Below, piece by piece: positions 24,476-36,129 of a DNA stretch of 64,000 bases (position 1 is the stretch's first letter; every line of letters starts with the position of its first letter). The DNA comes from Carnegiea gigantea (Eukaryota; Streptophyta; Magnoliopsida; Caryophyllales; Cactaceae). The notes below the pieces were generated by a model that ran no database searches, was not told the origin of the DNA, and saw only the letters and a program-made list of their open reading frames with translations. A program made the translations under genes and the position numbers. Where the stretch lies: assembly GCA_029747015.1 (NCBI GenBank), contig JAKOGI010000120.1:434001-498000 (forward strand), given 5' to 3'.

Positions 24476-26229
24476 TGAGAATGGTTTAAAAGTTAAAACA
24501 TTCTAGTGTATTTCAAAGGGTTCCATAGTATTCTTGAAGTTCCCATAACATCCTAAAGATGTTTGGAAACTCGGCATGTGACACAAAGTACTTGAACCAA
24601 CATGTGTTGGTAGACATATATAGACTAGATACATGAGAAAATTTATCCATATTACAAAAGGGTTCAGATATTGTTTTAAGTGATCTATCACTCATAGTTT
24701 TTAAGTAAAATTGTGAGTTCAAATGCCCCATTAACAAAGGATCAAAAGAACCTTGAAAACTAACACTTCTCTAATCTCTAAATCATACTCCATCAAATAC
24801 AATCAGAAAAGAGTCTTAGAGGAGATCATGGGTTAAATTCATGCCTCTCGTTGTGCAATTCTTATGCAGATACATTACACACTGTCTCTGGTCAAAATAG
24901 ATATTGAAGTCTTGTCATACTTACCTATTTAATTATCTCTAGCTGCAGTGGCGTTCACTGGCCTTGAGTCCCACCCTTGTACAATTTCTGAGAATGACTA
25001 TATTTCTCTAATTATTGAGACTTTAGTGGTGCATAACCAGCGTGGCCCAGGTACCCTTGATATTTTCCTCCTCTTTTCTCCTGTCAGTCAATTTCATTGA
25101 GCATTTCAGCTGTTCTCACATGGGGGTCCATAGGGTGGCTTTGTGACTTTTAATATATGTGCGTGTACACATATGTGTAAAGGGAGAAGTCTTCAAGTCC
25201 ATGCAGTCCTGCTTTTGCGGGTTTGAAGAGATTTAAATATAGACAACCTTATCTCTATAGACATTTCCACCCATAAAAGGACAGATAAGTAGCAAAAGAC
25301 AGTATAATACAGACAGGACCTCATTTTCAACCAGAGTAAATAATTTAACTAATGTGTCTAGTCCACTGATAACAATGTTTATTGGAGTTCTATTACATCT
25401 GTTCGATAGGAATAGGGCAGTCACTCTCATCAAAATGAATCTTCATAGATTATTGGCAGATTATTTGACAGTTGACAGTAGGTGGACCTGAAGTTAGAGC
25501 AGGCTCATTTCCACTCACACAAGATATGCTTGTCCAACATACAATCACACTACCAGCTGATGCAAAGATGGACGAAACTCATTCGAATTTTGCGTCAGTG
25601 CGTGTAGGCAGGCGTGCGTTCATGATATGATTCTAATTTCAAAACATTTGTTAGAGTGCTTTCATGAATTGATTCAAAGTATTGGTACAAATATTTATTT
25701 AAAAAAAGGTGTTCTTGTGAGATATTAATCTTTAGGTTCACAGGTTTATTAACGTAAAAAAAAAAAAAAAAGAAAGGTATTGTATGCAAAGAGAATTAGT
25801 TAGCATGTAATTAGCATGTATAAATTAAGTTAAAAATTAAGGAGCATCAATCGTTGCATACATTAGTATTGTAGTTTTCGACCATAATCTTAACCATTTT
25901 TTTATGACAGTTGTTGAGATGTGCTTTTATGAGAAGAACAATCTTACGTTATATTCTTACTTGAATGGGGGGGGGGGGGGGGGGGAAGAACCAGAGTAAG
26001 AACATGCAGTAGGAGCCCTGCTCAAAAAAAAAAAAAAAAAAAAAGAAACCGACACGAAGAAAAACCCAAGCTTGTATAGGAGACTTGTCAAAATAATACA
26101 TCGGGGAGCATATGTGGATAGGAGTACAACCATTTCAAAAAGGAAGTCTCTTGTTATAAAATTATCTATATAGATATCATATAATTTTTTATTAATGAAT
26201 TTTCTTTCTTTATTCAAAAAAGTATAATG
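24476..26229. other. Intergenic DNA, no gene seen
   Basis: AT-rich, with a run of 19 G at 25967-25985 and an A-run just after it. No splice-linked frames or family motifs are visible on either strand. Confidence 0.4.
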
Positions 26230-26530
26230 ACTCTGTTGGACTTGACAAAATAGACCTGAAACCCGAACCGAATGACCTGGATCCATACCCGACCCTACAT
26301 TCGAAATAGACTCATCCGAAAGCGGACCCGAAAGCCGAATTGGCCTGAATTGAACCATACCCGATCCGGAATTTCCGATAAAGTTGCTTATTTTTGCATG
26401 AGAAGTTTATTGGACAAAAAATCAGTTGACCCGAAGTCGACTCGAACTGAAGTTTACCCAATCCAAATCGAACTCGCCCGAAATATCGCTTAACCCAAAA
26501 AATGACTCGACTCAAACTTAACTCAACCCT
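26230..26530. repeat. Subterminal-repeat-rich fragment (GACCCGAA type)
   Basis: Many short copies of gacccgaa, cccgaacc, ccgaattgg and ctcgac in both orientations are packed here. This resembles the motif-rich arms of non-autonomous plant hAT elements. Clean terminal repeats were not found. Confidence 0.45.
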
Positions 26531-26789
26531 GTACCTAAATAGAATTACCCACTAGCTAGTCTAAACTCCATCCATTAGAGTTGGCTAAATGCACGTGTTC
26601 AATATATAGTGGCCACTTGCAGTTGTCAAGGTCAGCTCGAACATTAATCGAGGATATGAATGGAATGTTTAATAAAATGTTTTAATAACAGGTGGTCATT
26701 CAATCAAGACTAATGTGGAAATGACTCATAACACGTTCGTTTCGAGTGGCAAAGGCAATTAATTATAGCAACAACGACTGACTTGCATT

Positions 26790-27075
26790 CTAAAGCATCA
26801 ATTATCTCAAACATTAGGCATGGCTTTTAGACTTTCATTATGATCTTAAATATGCTTTATATGAGGATTCTTAAGAAGAACTGAACAAGTAATGAATACT
26901 TAGAGAAAAAAAGCTAATCATGCATGCTATTTATAAAAACAAATTGCTTTCATCCAAAGTGGAAAACTTTATTCCCCAAAGCACTAGTTACATTAGTATC
27001 ATTAGCCAAAATACTTTGTTAATCACTAAATCTTGTTTAAGACAGTATCATCCACGGAGGGGGCCACATGTGAAA
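26790..27075 (-). pseudogene. Relic of the 3' end of an EC1 gene
   Basis: This segment parallels 35325-35590, the 3' flank, 3' UTR and last codons of the intact EC1 gene. Shared blocks include catcaattatctcaaacat, ttctttcatccaaa-like sequence, tggaaaactttattcc, gcact-ttacattagtatcatta and the ggagggggccaca block in the coding end. On the minus strand about 16 terminal codons remain, altered and with a premature stop, and similarity ends upstream of them. The mature EC1 domain is absent. It is a truncated duplicate on the same strand as the intact gene. Confidence 0.85.
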
Positions 27076-28577
27076 AGGCAAATCTTAGTTGCAGGTGCGT
27101 AGTCCACACGTTGGAATGGCTAGCTAGACCATTGAGCCGAGGCTAAATGCTTGGCAACTGTTGTTGTAGCTAAGGCATGAGAGGTACATCGCATGGATGT
27201 CCGTCCTGTAATTCCTTCATGGCTACCTAGACTAAGATATTACATGAAGCCTCCTCGAAATTTCCGTCCTCCCCAACCACGTTATGTCCGGAGGTGCATT
27301 TTTAATGGTTTATGTTAGGGGTATGCTCTCTAGAAATTCACCAGCACTATCCTCTTAGCCCAAAACATTTTAGATGCATCTCATTTTCAACACGTTTTGC
27401 ATAGAAGTTCACATTGTATCACAACAATGCCATTTCTATTTTCAAGAAGGCCAAAATACCTTAATAAACTCAAAGCGAGTTGATAGCAAACATATAACCA
27501 CTCATTTCGGTAGACTATGCTTGCAAACGAGTTAATGACCAAGTACGCATTCGTTTTCAAAGGAAGTGATGTTATAAACTCGCCTTAAAAGCTTACGAGC
27601 TTATAACTTACTCATAATTAGTTTCGTTTAAAAGCATTCTTATTAAACGAATAGTGTAACAGTCATTATTAACCACATAACTCAGTACGATTGCCATATC
27701 AAAGCAATTCACTTACACTCTTATCAACGCGTGCCTTTAAGCATATTGTAAACATATTTATTCATAATTCACATTGATTTCAAATCAATAACCTACTTAA
27801 ATAATTTCTGGAAGTAATAAAGGGATTTTTAAACATTCGAGTTACTTGTTTAAGTAATTAGGACGTTGCTTAGTCATTGTAACAAACAAATGACTCTGGA
27901 TTATGAAATTTTTTTTTTTTGAAAAATTATTTATGATGACACCACCTGTATTATGTCCGGAGGTGCATTTTAATAATCTATGTTAGGGGTATTCATAGTT
28001 TGGGTACCTGAACCAAAATAGACGTCGGTGTGGGTTACCAATAATCCATTTTTTTTTTAAATATTTTTTTTCTATTTTGCGTAATAATTGTAGCCTCATG
28101 CAGGGTGCGTGGTTTCTGTGAATCGATGTTGTGTGTGTTACAGTTTTCTTGTCTCCTCATTCAGCTCAAGTTTGAACGTCGTCTACTGAAGCTAGAGATA
28201 GAGTGATTTACATCATTCATGGTGGTGCTTCTGTTATGGCCTACTTTGTTCTATCTATTCGCTTTATTCTTCCATCCTAACATGCAAGGATTTTTGAGTG
28301 CATTTCTGAAATCATATTAGAACAGTCCTGAAGAGATTAATCTTCTTACAAAGAAGTTTGAAGGAACGATTATTTTATGATACGGCCTCATGAATCACTT
28401 TGCTTCTATGGGGCATATGCATAGGGACACCTTACATGTATACGTAATGGTCTTTGTTGTGAAACCTAATTGTAATTTGCAATTTACTCATGCTCTCCAG
28501 TTGTGGTAGAGCAATTGATATTCAAACTGTTCTAAAATGTAATGGCCTTTTCACACGCATGACCCAATGCTTTATGC
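27076..28577. other. Intergenic DNA with a pair of 43 bp direct repeats
   Basis: A block starting ttatgtccggaggtgcattt and ending atgttaggggtat occurs at 27282-27325 and 27951-27993, about 670 bp apart. No coding potential is seen between them. From 28100 the plus strand may be decayed copia sequence leading into the next feature. Confidence 0.4.
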
Positions 28578-28960
28578 ATGGTGCACCTTCATCCAGCAGT
28601 GGCAGTGGTCCCTTCTGCAGTGGTAGCTCTTCTCAATGGTACCAGTAATGGTGAAGTGTACACTCTCTCTTGCAAGCCAATTCCTGCCCTTTTGCTATTT
28701 CATGCTTCTGGTGATGTATGGCACCGTCGTCTTGGTTATTGTGAGTCTAAAGTCTTAGAGTTCCTTAGACGTAAACAATTCATTAAACCTCGCTCCGGAA
28801 ATGTGTGTCTTGTAAGCTTGGAAAAGTTCATTGTTCACCCTTTAATGATGCAGAACATTTGTTATGGGATCCCCTTTCATTCTTTCACAGCATCATTTGT
28901 TGGTATCCCCAGAAAGAGGGGTTACTAGATTACCCTATGTATTTACAACTCGTCTAGTTA
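28578..28960 (+). mobile_element. Ty1/copia polyprotein fragment (GAG-pre-integrase)
   Basis: The plus strand encodes SGDVWHRRLGYCESKVLEFL and then FIKPRSGNVC, matching the GAG-pre-integrase region (the W-H-R-R-L-G-H/Y signature followed by the start of the integrase zinc finger). A frameshift soon follows. No LTRs, reverse transcriptase or RNase H adjoin it. It is an isolated retrotransposon remnant. Confidence 0.72.
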
Positions 28961-29061
28961 CTCATGTTACATCTACGGGCTTGGGATTAGTAAAATCAAT
29001 CTAATGGTACCCCTAACTGGCAAAAATACAGCAACCATATCTACCAGTCATGATGCAAAAT

Positions 29062-32000
29062 TCAAACCATGCAATAGTAATCTTCCTCAAATTCCTTCCT
29101 GCTATTCCCACAACTAGAAATATAAGTCCCACTCCCAACAAGAGGGGCAAAGTGGGGTTCATTTGCATTCTTTGTTCCTTCATCACTTTCCAAAGAATTG
29201 CATCGTTCGAGCACCAGCAGAACTTTCTTCATAGAGGGCCTTATCTCAGGCACGGGGTTGGTGCACACCAGCCCTAGCTTGAACACATCAGTCATCTGTT
29301 CCAAGTAGCAATCCTCTTTCACCTCCTCGTCGAGAGCATCAGCAATAGGTTGAGCTTCACTATAGTGCCACCATGCCCATTGAGCTAGGTTGGAATACTC
29401 ATCCCGACCATGATAGGGTTCTCTCCCTGTCACTAACTCGAGAAGCACTACTCCAAAGCTATATACATCGATCTTCTCATTCATTTTGCTTGAATAGCGA
29501 TATTCTGTGCATGCACATTTAGATATAGACAGCTTAGGCACTCGTGCAATGAACAAGATGACTGTTGATTAGTGAGCTTAATTATGGTAATATTTAGCAA
29601 TATGAAGTCGAATATGAGTTGCATCAAATTAAATCTTATTGTCCCTTTTTTTTTTACTTTAGCATTTGATTTTAGGAGGGTTAGCTATGCCTGGTCTAGT
29701 ATTAACTGAATTTTTACCTGGGGCCATGTAACCAAATGAGCCGGCAATAGCTGACATAGTGCAAGGTTCTCCACCTGGCTTAGCCAAAGTCCTGGCTAAT
29801 CCAAAATCAGCAATCTTAGCATTAAACTCAGAATCCAACAAAATGTTGCTAGACTTCACATCTCTATGAATGATGGGTGGTGAACAATCATGGTGCATAT
29901 AGCTCAGTCCCTTAGCTGTCCCAATGGCAACTCTTAACCTTGTAGGCCAATCCAAAACCACCTGGTAATCTGAATCACACTCACCGATCAATGAAAGAAG
30001 CCTCTGTTTTCTCTTATGGATCCATTTGTCTAGGCTTTGGTTCTCCATGTACTCATAGACAAGGATCTTTGAGTGCTCACTAGAAATACAACACAATAAT
30101 TTTACAATGTTTATATGTCTTATTGTACCCAGTACATGCACCTCAGTTAGGAACTCCTTTTCATTCCTCATTTTCTTGTTCCATATCCTCTTGGCTGCTA
30201 CGAAGTTACCTGACCCATTCGCTGCGATCTTATAAACTTTCCCAGACCCTCCACACCCAATCAAATTGGTCTCAGTTAGATTTGATAGGATCTTCTCTTC
30301 TGTGAAGTCTAGCCTCTGAAATGAGGTCAGTTCCCATGATGACATATATTGGGCATGCTTTCTTTTTCGGAGTTCACAGAATATGAACCAATTGAAGTAC
30401 GCGATTGCCATGAAGCCAAGGACTATGATCAAAACAAGATACTTGGAGGGAAAATTGTGGGCATTTTCTCGATGAATTTTACATCGAGGAAGGTCTAAAA
30501 CTCCGTTAACAGAGCATAAACTGGTGTTCAGAAAACAGGTCTGATATGCAGCATTATCAATTCCGTATGGGATTCTTCCAGTGAGCTCATTGGAAGAAAG
30601 ATTGAGTGAAGACAGCTTTAAATGGCCTAGTTCAGGGGGAATTTGCCCGGAAAATTGGTTGTTTGATAAATCGAGGTATTTCAGGACAGGCAACAAGCCA
30701 AGGGCAGAGGGGATCGAGCCAGTGAGCTCGTTCCTCGATAGTTTCAAGCTATTCAAATTTGCCCATGAGATGATTTTTGAAGGGAGCTCACCTGAGAGGT
30801 GGTTTCCATCAAGCGAGAGCGAGTTAAGCCTTGAAAGGCTGGTTAATTCCAATGGAATGGTACCAGAGATAAGGTTGTTGCTCGCCTCAAATGCTTGCAA
30901 CTGGCGCCAATACCTCATGCTTGGTGGGATTTCACCGGAAAATCTGTTGTTGTTAATCTCAACCTTTGTCATATTCGATGCTATCCCGCGTGGTAGTTGC
31001 CCGGAGATTTGGTTGTTGCTCACTTGTAAGATTGATAAGTTTTGCAAAGTCCATAGCCCTTCAGGGATTTCCCCAGAGAAGCTATTGTTGTAGAGTTCAA
31101 CTGCTAACAAGGAGTGGCATTGGCCAAGGGACTTTGGGATCGACCCGTTTAGCTGGTTGTTGTACACCGCCACTCCCAACAAGGCCCCACTCGAGCACAA
31201 GTTTTCAGGCAGCTGCCCGGTGAATTTGTTGTCTGCCAACTCAAAGCCTTGGAGCCTTGAGTGGCGGCCTAATTCTGGGGGAAGGGGCCCTGAAAATGTG
31301 TTGTTCCACAGCTTTAGTTTCTTCAAGGTAGGAATTAGGCCAATATTTGCAGGTAAAATTCCATGGAATCGGTTGTTAAATAAGCTCAAGAGCTCTAACT
31401 TTGGCAAACTTCCAATCCCTTCTGGAACACTTCCGGTCAACTTGTTGTCTGAAAGATCAATTTGCACCAAGTTTAAGGCTTCAATTGAGGTGGGAATCTC
31501 GCCAGAAAGGTTGTTGCTATACAAGTACAAGAATTTCAAATTCTTTAACAAGAACAACCCACTAGGAATTGCACCTTCCAGCTTATTTTGTACCAAATTT
31601 AGGTGCTCAAGGCTACATAGATTCCCAAAGCTTTCAGGAATTTTGCCAATCAAGTTACACTTAGTCATCCAAAGGAATTGGATGCTCTTGAGCTTTCCAA
31701 ATTCTGTGGGTAACTCCATAGGGGAAAAGCTGTTGTAGGCCAAGACCAACTCCTCAAGATTCTGTAAGTTCCCAAGCTCCGAAGGGAACGTCCCATTGAA
31801 CAAATTCCACTCCAAATGCAAGGTGATCAGCCCTTTGAGCTGCCCTATTGAGCTCGGGATGTCACCAGTGAAGTTGTTGTAACTAAGATCAAGGTGTTGG
31901 AGATTGAGGGAGAGATTATTTATGTCATTTGGTAATTCCCCAACAAATAGGTTTTGAGTTAGGTTTAGATTTTGGAGGTTGGTGCATTCGTACAAGACTA

Positions 32001-32343
32001 TGGGAAAGACTCCCCCAAGGCAATTGTACCCAAGATCAAGAGTGGTGAGGCTGTTGAGGTCACAAATGGAGGGTGGGATTTCACCACTAATATTTTCATT
32101 CACAAGGGAGATTCCAATAACAGTGCCATCGCTTGCACATTTGATCCCTGGCCATTGGCAATGAGAGGTGGTGGCATTCCATGATTGCAAAACAGGTGGA
32201 TGGCCCCATTGTTCCTTGATGTTCAACAAAACTTCCTTTTCTGAAGAGGGTGATTGAGAAATTACCAACAAAAACGAAGATTGCATGAGGAGAGAGAGTA
32301 TGCAGAGAAGAATACTGGGGAAGTACTGGCATATTTTAGACAT
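29062..32343 (-). CDS. HSL3: LRR receptor-like kinase, HSL3 (subfamily XI) type, intact
   Basis: Two exons, 29718-32343 and 29062-29504 (213 bp intron in the activation-loop APE codon), give 1022 residues, normal for the family. Order: signal peptide (1-29), an N-terminal cap with SHCQWPGIKC, about 20 LRRs to roughly residue 600, and a transmembrane segment near 635-658. The kinase starts near 693, with G-loop IGCGGSGKVYK, Lys718 in VAAKR, HRD at 826-828, DFG at 846-848 and GSFGYMAPEY across the junction. All catalytic residues are present. The juxtamembrane SSWELTSFQRLDFTE and SNLTETNLIG agree with HSL3, the receptor for CTNIP/SCREW peptides; that ligand role is known from Arabidopsis and inferred here. 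A same-strand relic lies at 5790-6925. Confidence 0.92.
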
Positions 32344-34000
32344 TTTATTGATTCGGATGAGTGCTCCTCTGGTGTGCGCTAGCTCTGTTCACGGGGTTGA
32401 AAGCAGAGCAACATGAAATCTATCACAAATTTTGGAGGGAAGGAAACGAACTCTAACCGTTTTTTTTTTTTTTTTTTTGGGTTGAGTTTAGACTTGGTTT
32501 CTCGCATTTAAGTAGAGCAAGCTACCCCTCCCCAATCCGCCAAAAAAAAAAAAAAAAAAAAGAAAAAGTGTACTAGCGTAGACTTTGGGTCAAACGTTCG
32601 AATCTGGGTCACTTCTAAACTAAATGTGCACACGGCAAATAGAAAGTGACTTGATGCCACTGATTTCACATAAGAGAATCTTAGCTGTCAAGTTATTCAG
32701 GATTACTTGTTGGAGCAAGTCTCCAATTGGTATCTGCTTGCTAGTTCTCTGTCATCAGGGCAACTCTAGTAACTATTGTTGTATATAAATGAACTGTTAG
32801 CAATTGACGATAAGAATCTAAATGGAAAATTCCAACTGAAGTGGTCACATGGTTCTATCTACAGCCAACATGTTAGAAGGCAATGACGTACATCAAACTA
32901 ATCTGATTTTGCTTCGGTGCAAAAACCAACTAATATGATAGTATTTCAATTAGATAATTTGTAACTGAATGGATTTTTATAAAAAACACGTAGAGTTTAC
33001 TTTCTCTTACGTACCGAGGTAGAGTGTAAGAAAAAATGACAATAAAGTGGAATTTGGAGGAGTAATACTTACTTTCAATTATTCCTCTTCACTGGTTATA
33101 ATAGTGTTTCAATCAAATAATTGTGACAAAGATAAGCGTGTCAATTGCGTTGGAAAATTCTAGTCCACCATCCAAGTCTAGGTCGTCGTCAAGGACAGAA
33201 TAGGATGTTTGCTCGGTTTCCAATCGAAGAGCATCCAAAGTTTTGCACTTATCATGGTGAGATTCCTGGAAACAACATGACTAGTGAAGCCAATTTTTTT
33301 GAAAAGGGCCAAAAAGCCCTCCCCACCTGAAAATAGAATCCGAATTGCAGCGCTAATTAAGCCCTAATTTTCTTCATCATTAAAACTCTAACCCTCAAAA
33401 TTGAATATCAATAAATTATTGGATTGATTGGTTACATATCTTTCACCATCCAAATCGACCTAAGCCCTGAAATCAATTGAAGCACAAAACCTAAAAAATG
33501 TCAAGCTTAATTCGAAGGTGAAAATTCAATTTTTCGGTTCAAGCTAGTAAAATTTCGATAGAGAATTTCTCTACAATGTTCTTGTTTTTTTAATCAACGG
33601 TAAAGGACAGAGTTTTATTAAGAAGCATTCCACTTATTTTTGACGTTCCTTAATCAAGGAAAACAAATCTTTTAGCATTTTATGTGATTTTTATTTAAGA
33701 CTAAGTAACAATTAATGCATAAAATTTGCAAATCTTTTTTTAAGAAAAAACAATTTTAACCTATTCTAGTAGGTTGATTATCCAACTATCTAGGACCAAC
33801 TTAAATTTAAAAAATAATGCAATCACATACACGTTTTATTTTAAGAATGTTTGATTAAAAATTACAATTTATGCACCCTATTCATTTAAGATTTTGCAAT
33901 GTACTCCTTAATTTCTATAAAAAAATCTACAGTAATGAGAAATATAAATACTAAAAATGACTATTTGATTTCCGTAGTAAGAATTTGTATTAAACAAAAA
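32344..34000. other. Promoter side of the receptor kinase and intergenic DNA
   Basis: Minus-strand promoter sequence should lie right of 32343. A T-run (32460-32478) and an A-run (32544-32561) are close by. At 33300-33560 a leader-like stretch (ccctaattttcttcatc, aaaaccta) is visible, but no coding exon follows. The rest is AT-rich with nothing recognised. Confidence 0.4.
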
Positions 34001-34260
34001 GTCTTGTGTGAGACCGTATCACATAAGGCATGTCATGATACAAGTGTTTTTATAGTGACTCTTAATAATAATTAGTTTGACTAATAGTTCATTTAAGAGT
34101 GACTGTAGTAAAAGTCACTGCTAAATGAACTATTAGCCACCCTTGAATTAAAAAGTCACTCCAAAACTTATTATTAGTCACTGCAAAACCTCAAAAAAAA
34201 AAAAAGTCACACATGAAGGAGTTCGTTGCACAATAACTCTTATGTAAGGCAGTCTCTCCT
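34001..34260. mobile_element. Foldback/MITE-like element with nested inverted repeats
   Basis: The core is a 24 bp inverted repeat (34081-34104 and 34113-34136) with two mismatches and an 8-base loop. Outside it agtgact-cttaataataa (34054-34071) faces ttattattagtcact (34169-34183). The ends, gtgagaccgtatcacataag and its degraded mirror at about 34235-34258, resemble plant MITE termini. It would fold into one long hairpin. Confidence 0.65.
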
Positions 34261-34417
34261 TAAAATTTATATTAAGATTTTATATTCTTTTAGTAATCTG
34301 TAACCACTATATTATAAAGAGTAACATTTAAACTCATCCTTAAAATCCATATATTAATGACGCCTCTTTATTTCTGTCATCAGTTGCAAGCTCTTATGAG
34401 GAAACCACATGTCTAGA

Positions 34418-34420
<3 letters not shown>

Positions 34421-34481
<61 letters not shown>

Positions 34482-34620
34482 GTAAACGAGTTCAGCTCAC
34501 TAAACCTCTATCTCAGAGTACCTAACGGATCAGGAAGGGGATGTCAAAGCAGAATTGCGCCTCCTATGATCGAACCCGGAAAGTGGGGGTGGCAAGTGTT
34601 GTGCTAGCCACGCAAGCCAA
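34421..34620 (-). mobile_element. tRNA-derived SINE-like unit ending in a (TA)n tract
   Basis: On the minus strand, TGGCTTGCGTGGCTAGC (34619-34603) resembles a pol III A box and GGGTTCGATC (34577-34568) a B box, with normal spacing. About 90 bp of body follows, then a 59 bp TA repeat (34421-34479) at the 3' side. No tRNA cloverleaf is seen. The SINE reading is tentative. Confidence 0.45.
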
Positions 34621-35324
34621 AACAGTTTCGACTATGTATATATGGTTAGCCCATGTGTCTTAGGACAATATTTACGCATACACATACATTAAAAAAAAAG
34701 AACACAATGAGTATTAATATGAAAATCCCGTCACCCAAAACAAAGTGGCTCCTTCTTGCTCTTTGTGAAAAGTGTTCCTCTGTCATCTTCTTTCAGTCAA
34801 CTGCTCATCTTCGCCGATTGTCTAAGGCCGAGGATGATTTTTTTTTTTTAATAATTATTGTTGGCCTCTTCTTCTTTATCTTTAATTTGGCGAGATATTT
34901 AATTGTTAGTTTCCTCAATTTTTTTAGGATTTGTCCCTCAATTGTGAGATTTGGAAATTATATTGTCTAGTTTTTCTCTATAATTACACAGGAGTTACTT
35001 TTTTGGTGTGCTTGGTGGGTTTCTTCTTTTATTTGTTATCTCAACAGCATTTGACGATTCAAGTACAATCTCTCTTGTTAGACCGATATTTTATTCACGA
35101 AAGCTACACCACATAAACAGGTCAATATTATGAAAAAGAAAATGACATATTTGTGATCTTCTTTCTCATGTTGTACTATTTCGAAAACAATTATTCTCGT
35201 GGGAAGACGAATGGTTAATCTGTACAAAGTTAGATTTAGTAAAATTAAGATTTTTTTTTTTACAATGAAAATAGTATTTACGCAAGTGCCGTAAGTTCAT
35301 TAATTAAGCAATAAATTAATTAGC
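34621..35324. other. AT-rich intergenic DNA, no gene seen
   Basis: Plus-strand frames at 34653-35116 are Phe/Leu-rich from T-rich DNA and have no family features. From about 35325 rightwards the sequence is the EC1 3' flank that also occurs at 26790. Confidence 0.4.
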
Positions 35325-35530
35325 ACACTAAACCATCAATTATCTCAAACATCTAGATTTTCCCACCATATTCATAGCTTTTAGGCTTTCATACTATATT
35401 TTCTAATATATGTAAGGCTTCTTAGGTTTTATAGCAGTGAAAAAGCAATGAAAACAAATTTCTTTCATCCAAAATGGAAAACTTTATTCCTCAAAGCACT
35501 AATTACATTAGTATCATTAACCAAACTGCT

Positions 35531-35974
35531 TTAAGTAATCAATAAATCTTGACTCGAGAAAGTCCCATCCCTGGAGGGGGCCACAGCATGAGGTGGGCTT
35601 GGTTGAGTTGGGCTGGGCCGGTTCTCTGCAGCATCACAATAGCCTCTAAGAATATCACCTTCTTCAGCAGTGAAGCCCAATGAGCCCAACATTGCCGGCC
35701 AACAATCGTGGACTATGATATGGACCGCATGGCAGCATTCTGGGCCCAAGAATGCCTCCCCGTTGTAGAAGAACTGGATCACCTCCCCCGTGCATGCTTG
35801 AAGCTTGAACAATGAGTCCCAGCAGCTCGTTGAGTTCTCATCCAGGTTTAGCCGGCTCACCAAGGCGGTCTGTGTCGGCTCGGTCAGTGGACGAGCCATG
35901 GTGGCGGTGAGGGTGCATAGGGTTAGTGCTAGGAGGGTTGTGAGGATGGTCATGGTCTTGAGTGAGGGAGCCAT
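35531..35974 (-). CDS. EC1: Egg cell-secreted protein 1 (EC1) family, intact, single exon
   Basis: This encodes 147 residues. A signal peptide covers about 1-27 (TILTTLLALTLCTL core). It is followed by the prolamin-like EC1 domain with six cysteines: STSC, LQAC, PECC, VHDC and RGYC. The blocks CWDSLFKLQACTGEVIQFF and CCHAVHIIVHDCWPAMLGSL match the two EC1 signatures. EC1 peptides are stored in the egg cell, released on sperm arrival and activate sperm for fusion. The gene is intronless as in the family. The start is set by the signal peptide. A 3'-end relic of a second copy lies at 26790-27075. The C-terminal tail (RPSPTQPSPPHAVAPS) is Pro-rich and variable. Confidence 0.95.
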   Translation of the reverse strand: MAPSLKTMTILTTLLALTLCTLTATMARPLTEPTQTALVSRLNLDENSTSCWDSLFKLQACTGEVIQFFYNGEAFLGPECCHAVHIIVHDCWPAMLGSLGFTAEEGDILRGYCDAAENRPSPTQPSPPHAVAPSRDGTFSSQDLLIT

Positions 35975-35984
35975 TTTGGGGAGG

Positions 35985-35986
<2 letters not shown>

Positions 35987-36028
<42 letters not shown>
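35987..36028 (-). repeat. (CT)n tract in the EC1 leader
   Basis: A 42 bp GA/CT microsatellite lies 13 bp upstream of the EC1 start codon, between it and the TATA box. It is pyrimidine on the transcribed sense, as in many plant leaders. Confidence 0.85.
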
Positions 36029-36031
<3 letters not shown>

Positions 36032-36059
36032 GTTGGAGGAGAGAGGTGAGGGTGGGTGT

Positions 36060-36066
36060 TTATATA
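36060..36066 (-). promoter_or_regulatory. TATA box of the EC1 gene
   Basis: TATATAA on the minus strand lies about 86 bp upstream of the EC1 ATG, in the context CCCCTATATAAACACC. Position and consensus fit a core promoter with transcription starting near 36030. Confidence 0.7.
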
Positions 36067-36129
36067 GGGGGAAAGGATGGGAGGGTTGGGGTTAAGTGGG
36101 TGTGTTTAGAGAAGATGAAGAGATGTGGG

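Noticed and set aside
30581..31738. Plus-strand open frames of 170 and 193 codons
   Set aside because: They are antisense to the LRR region of the intact receptor kinase and arise from its repeat periodicity.
32580..32640. tRNA gene suggested by a cgttcgaatct block
   Set aside because: No acceptor stem or anticodon arm can be paired around it.
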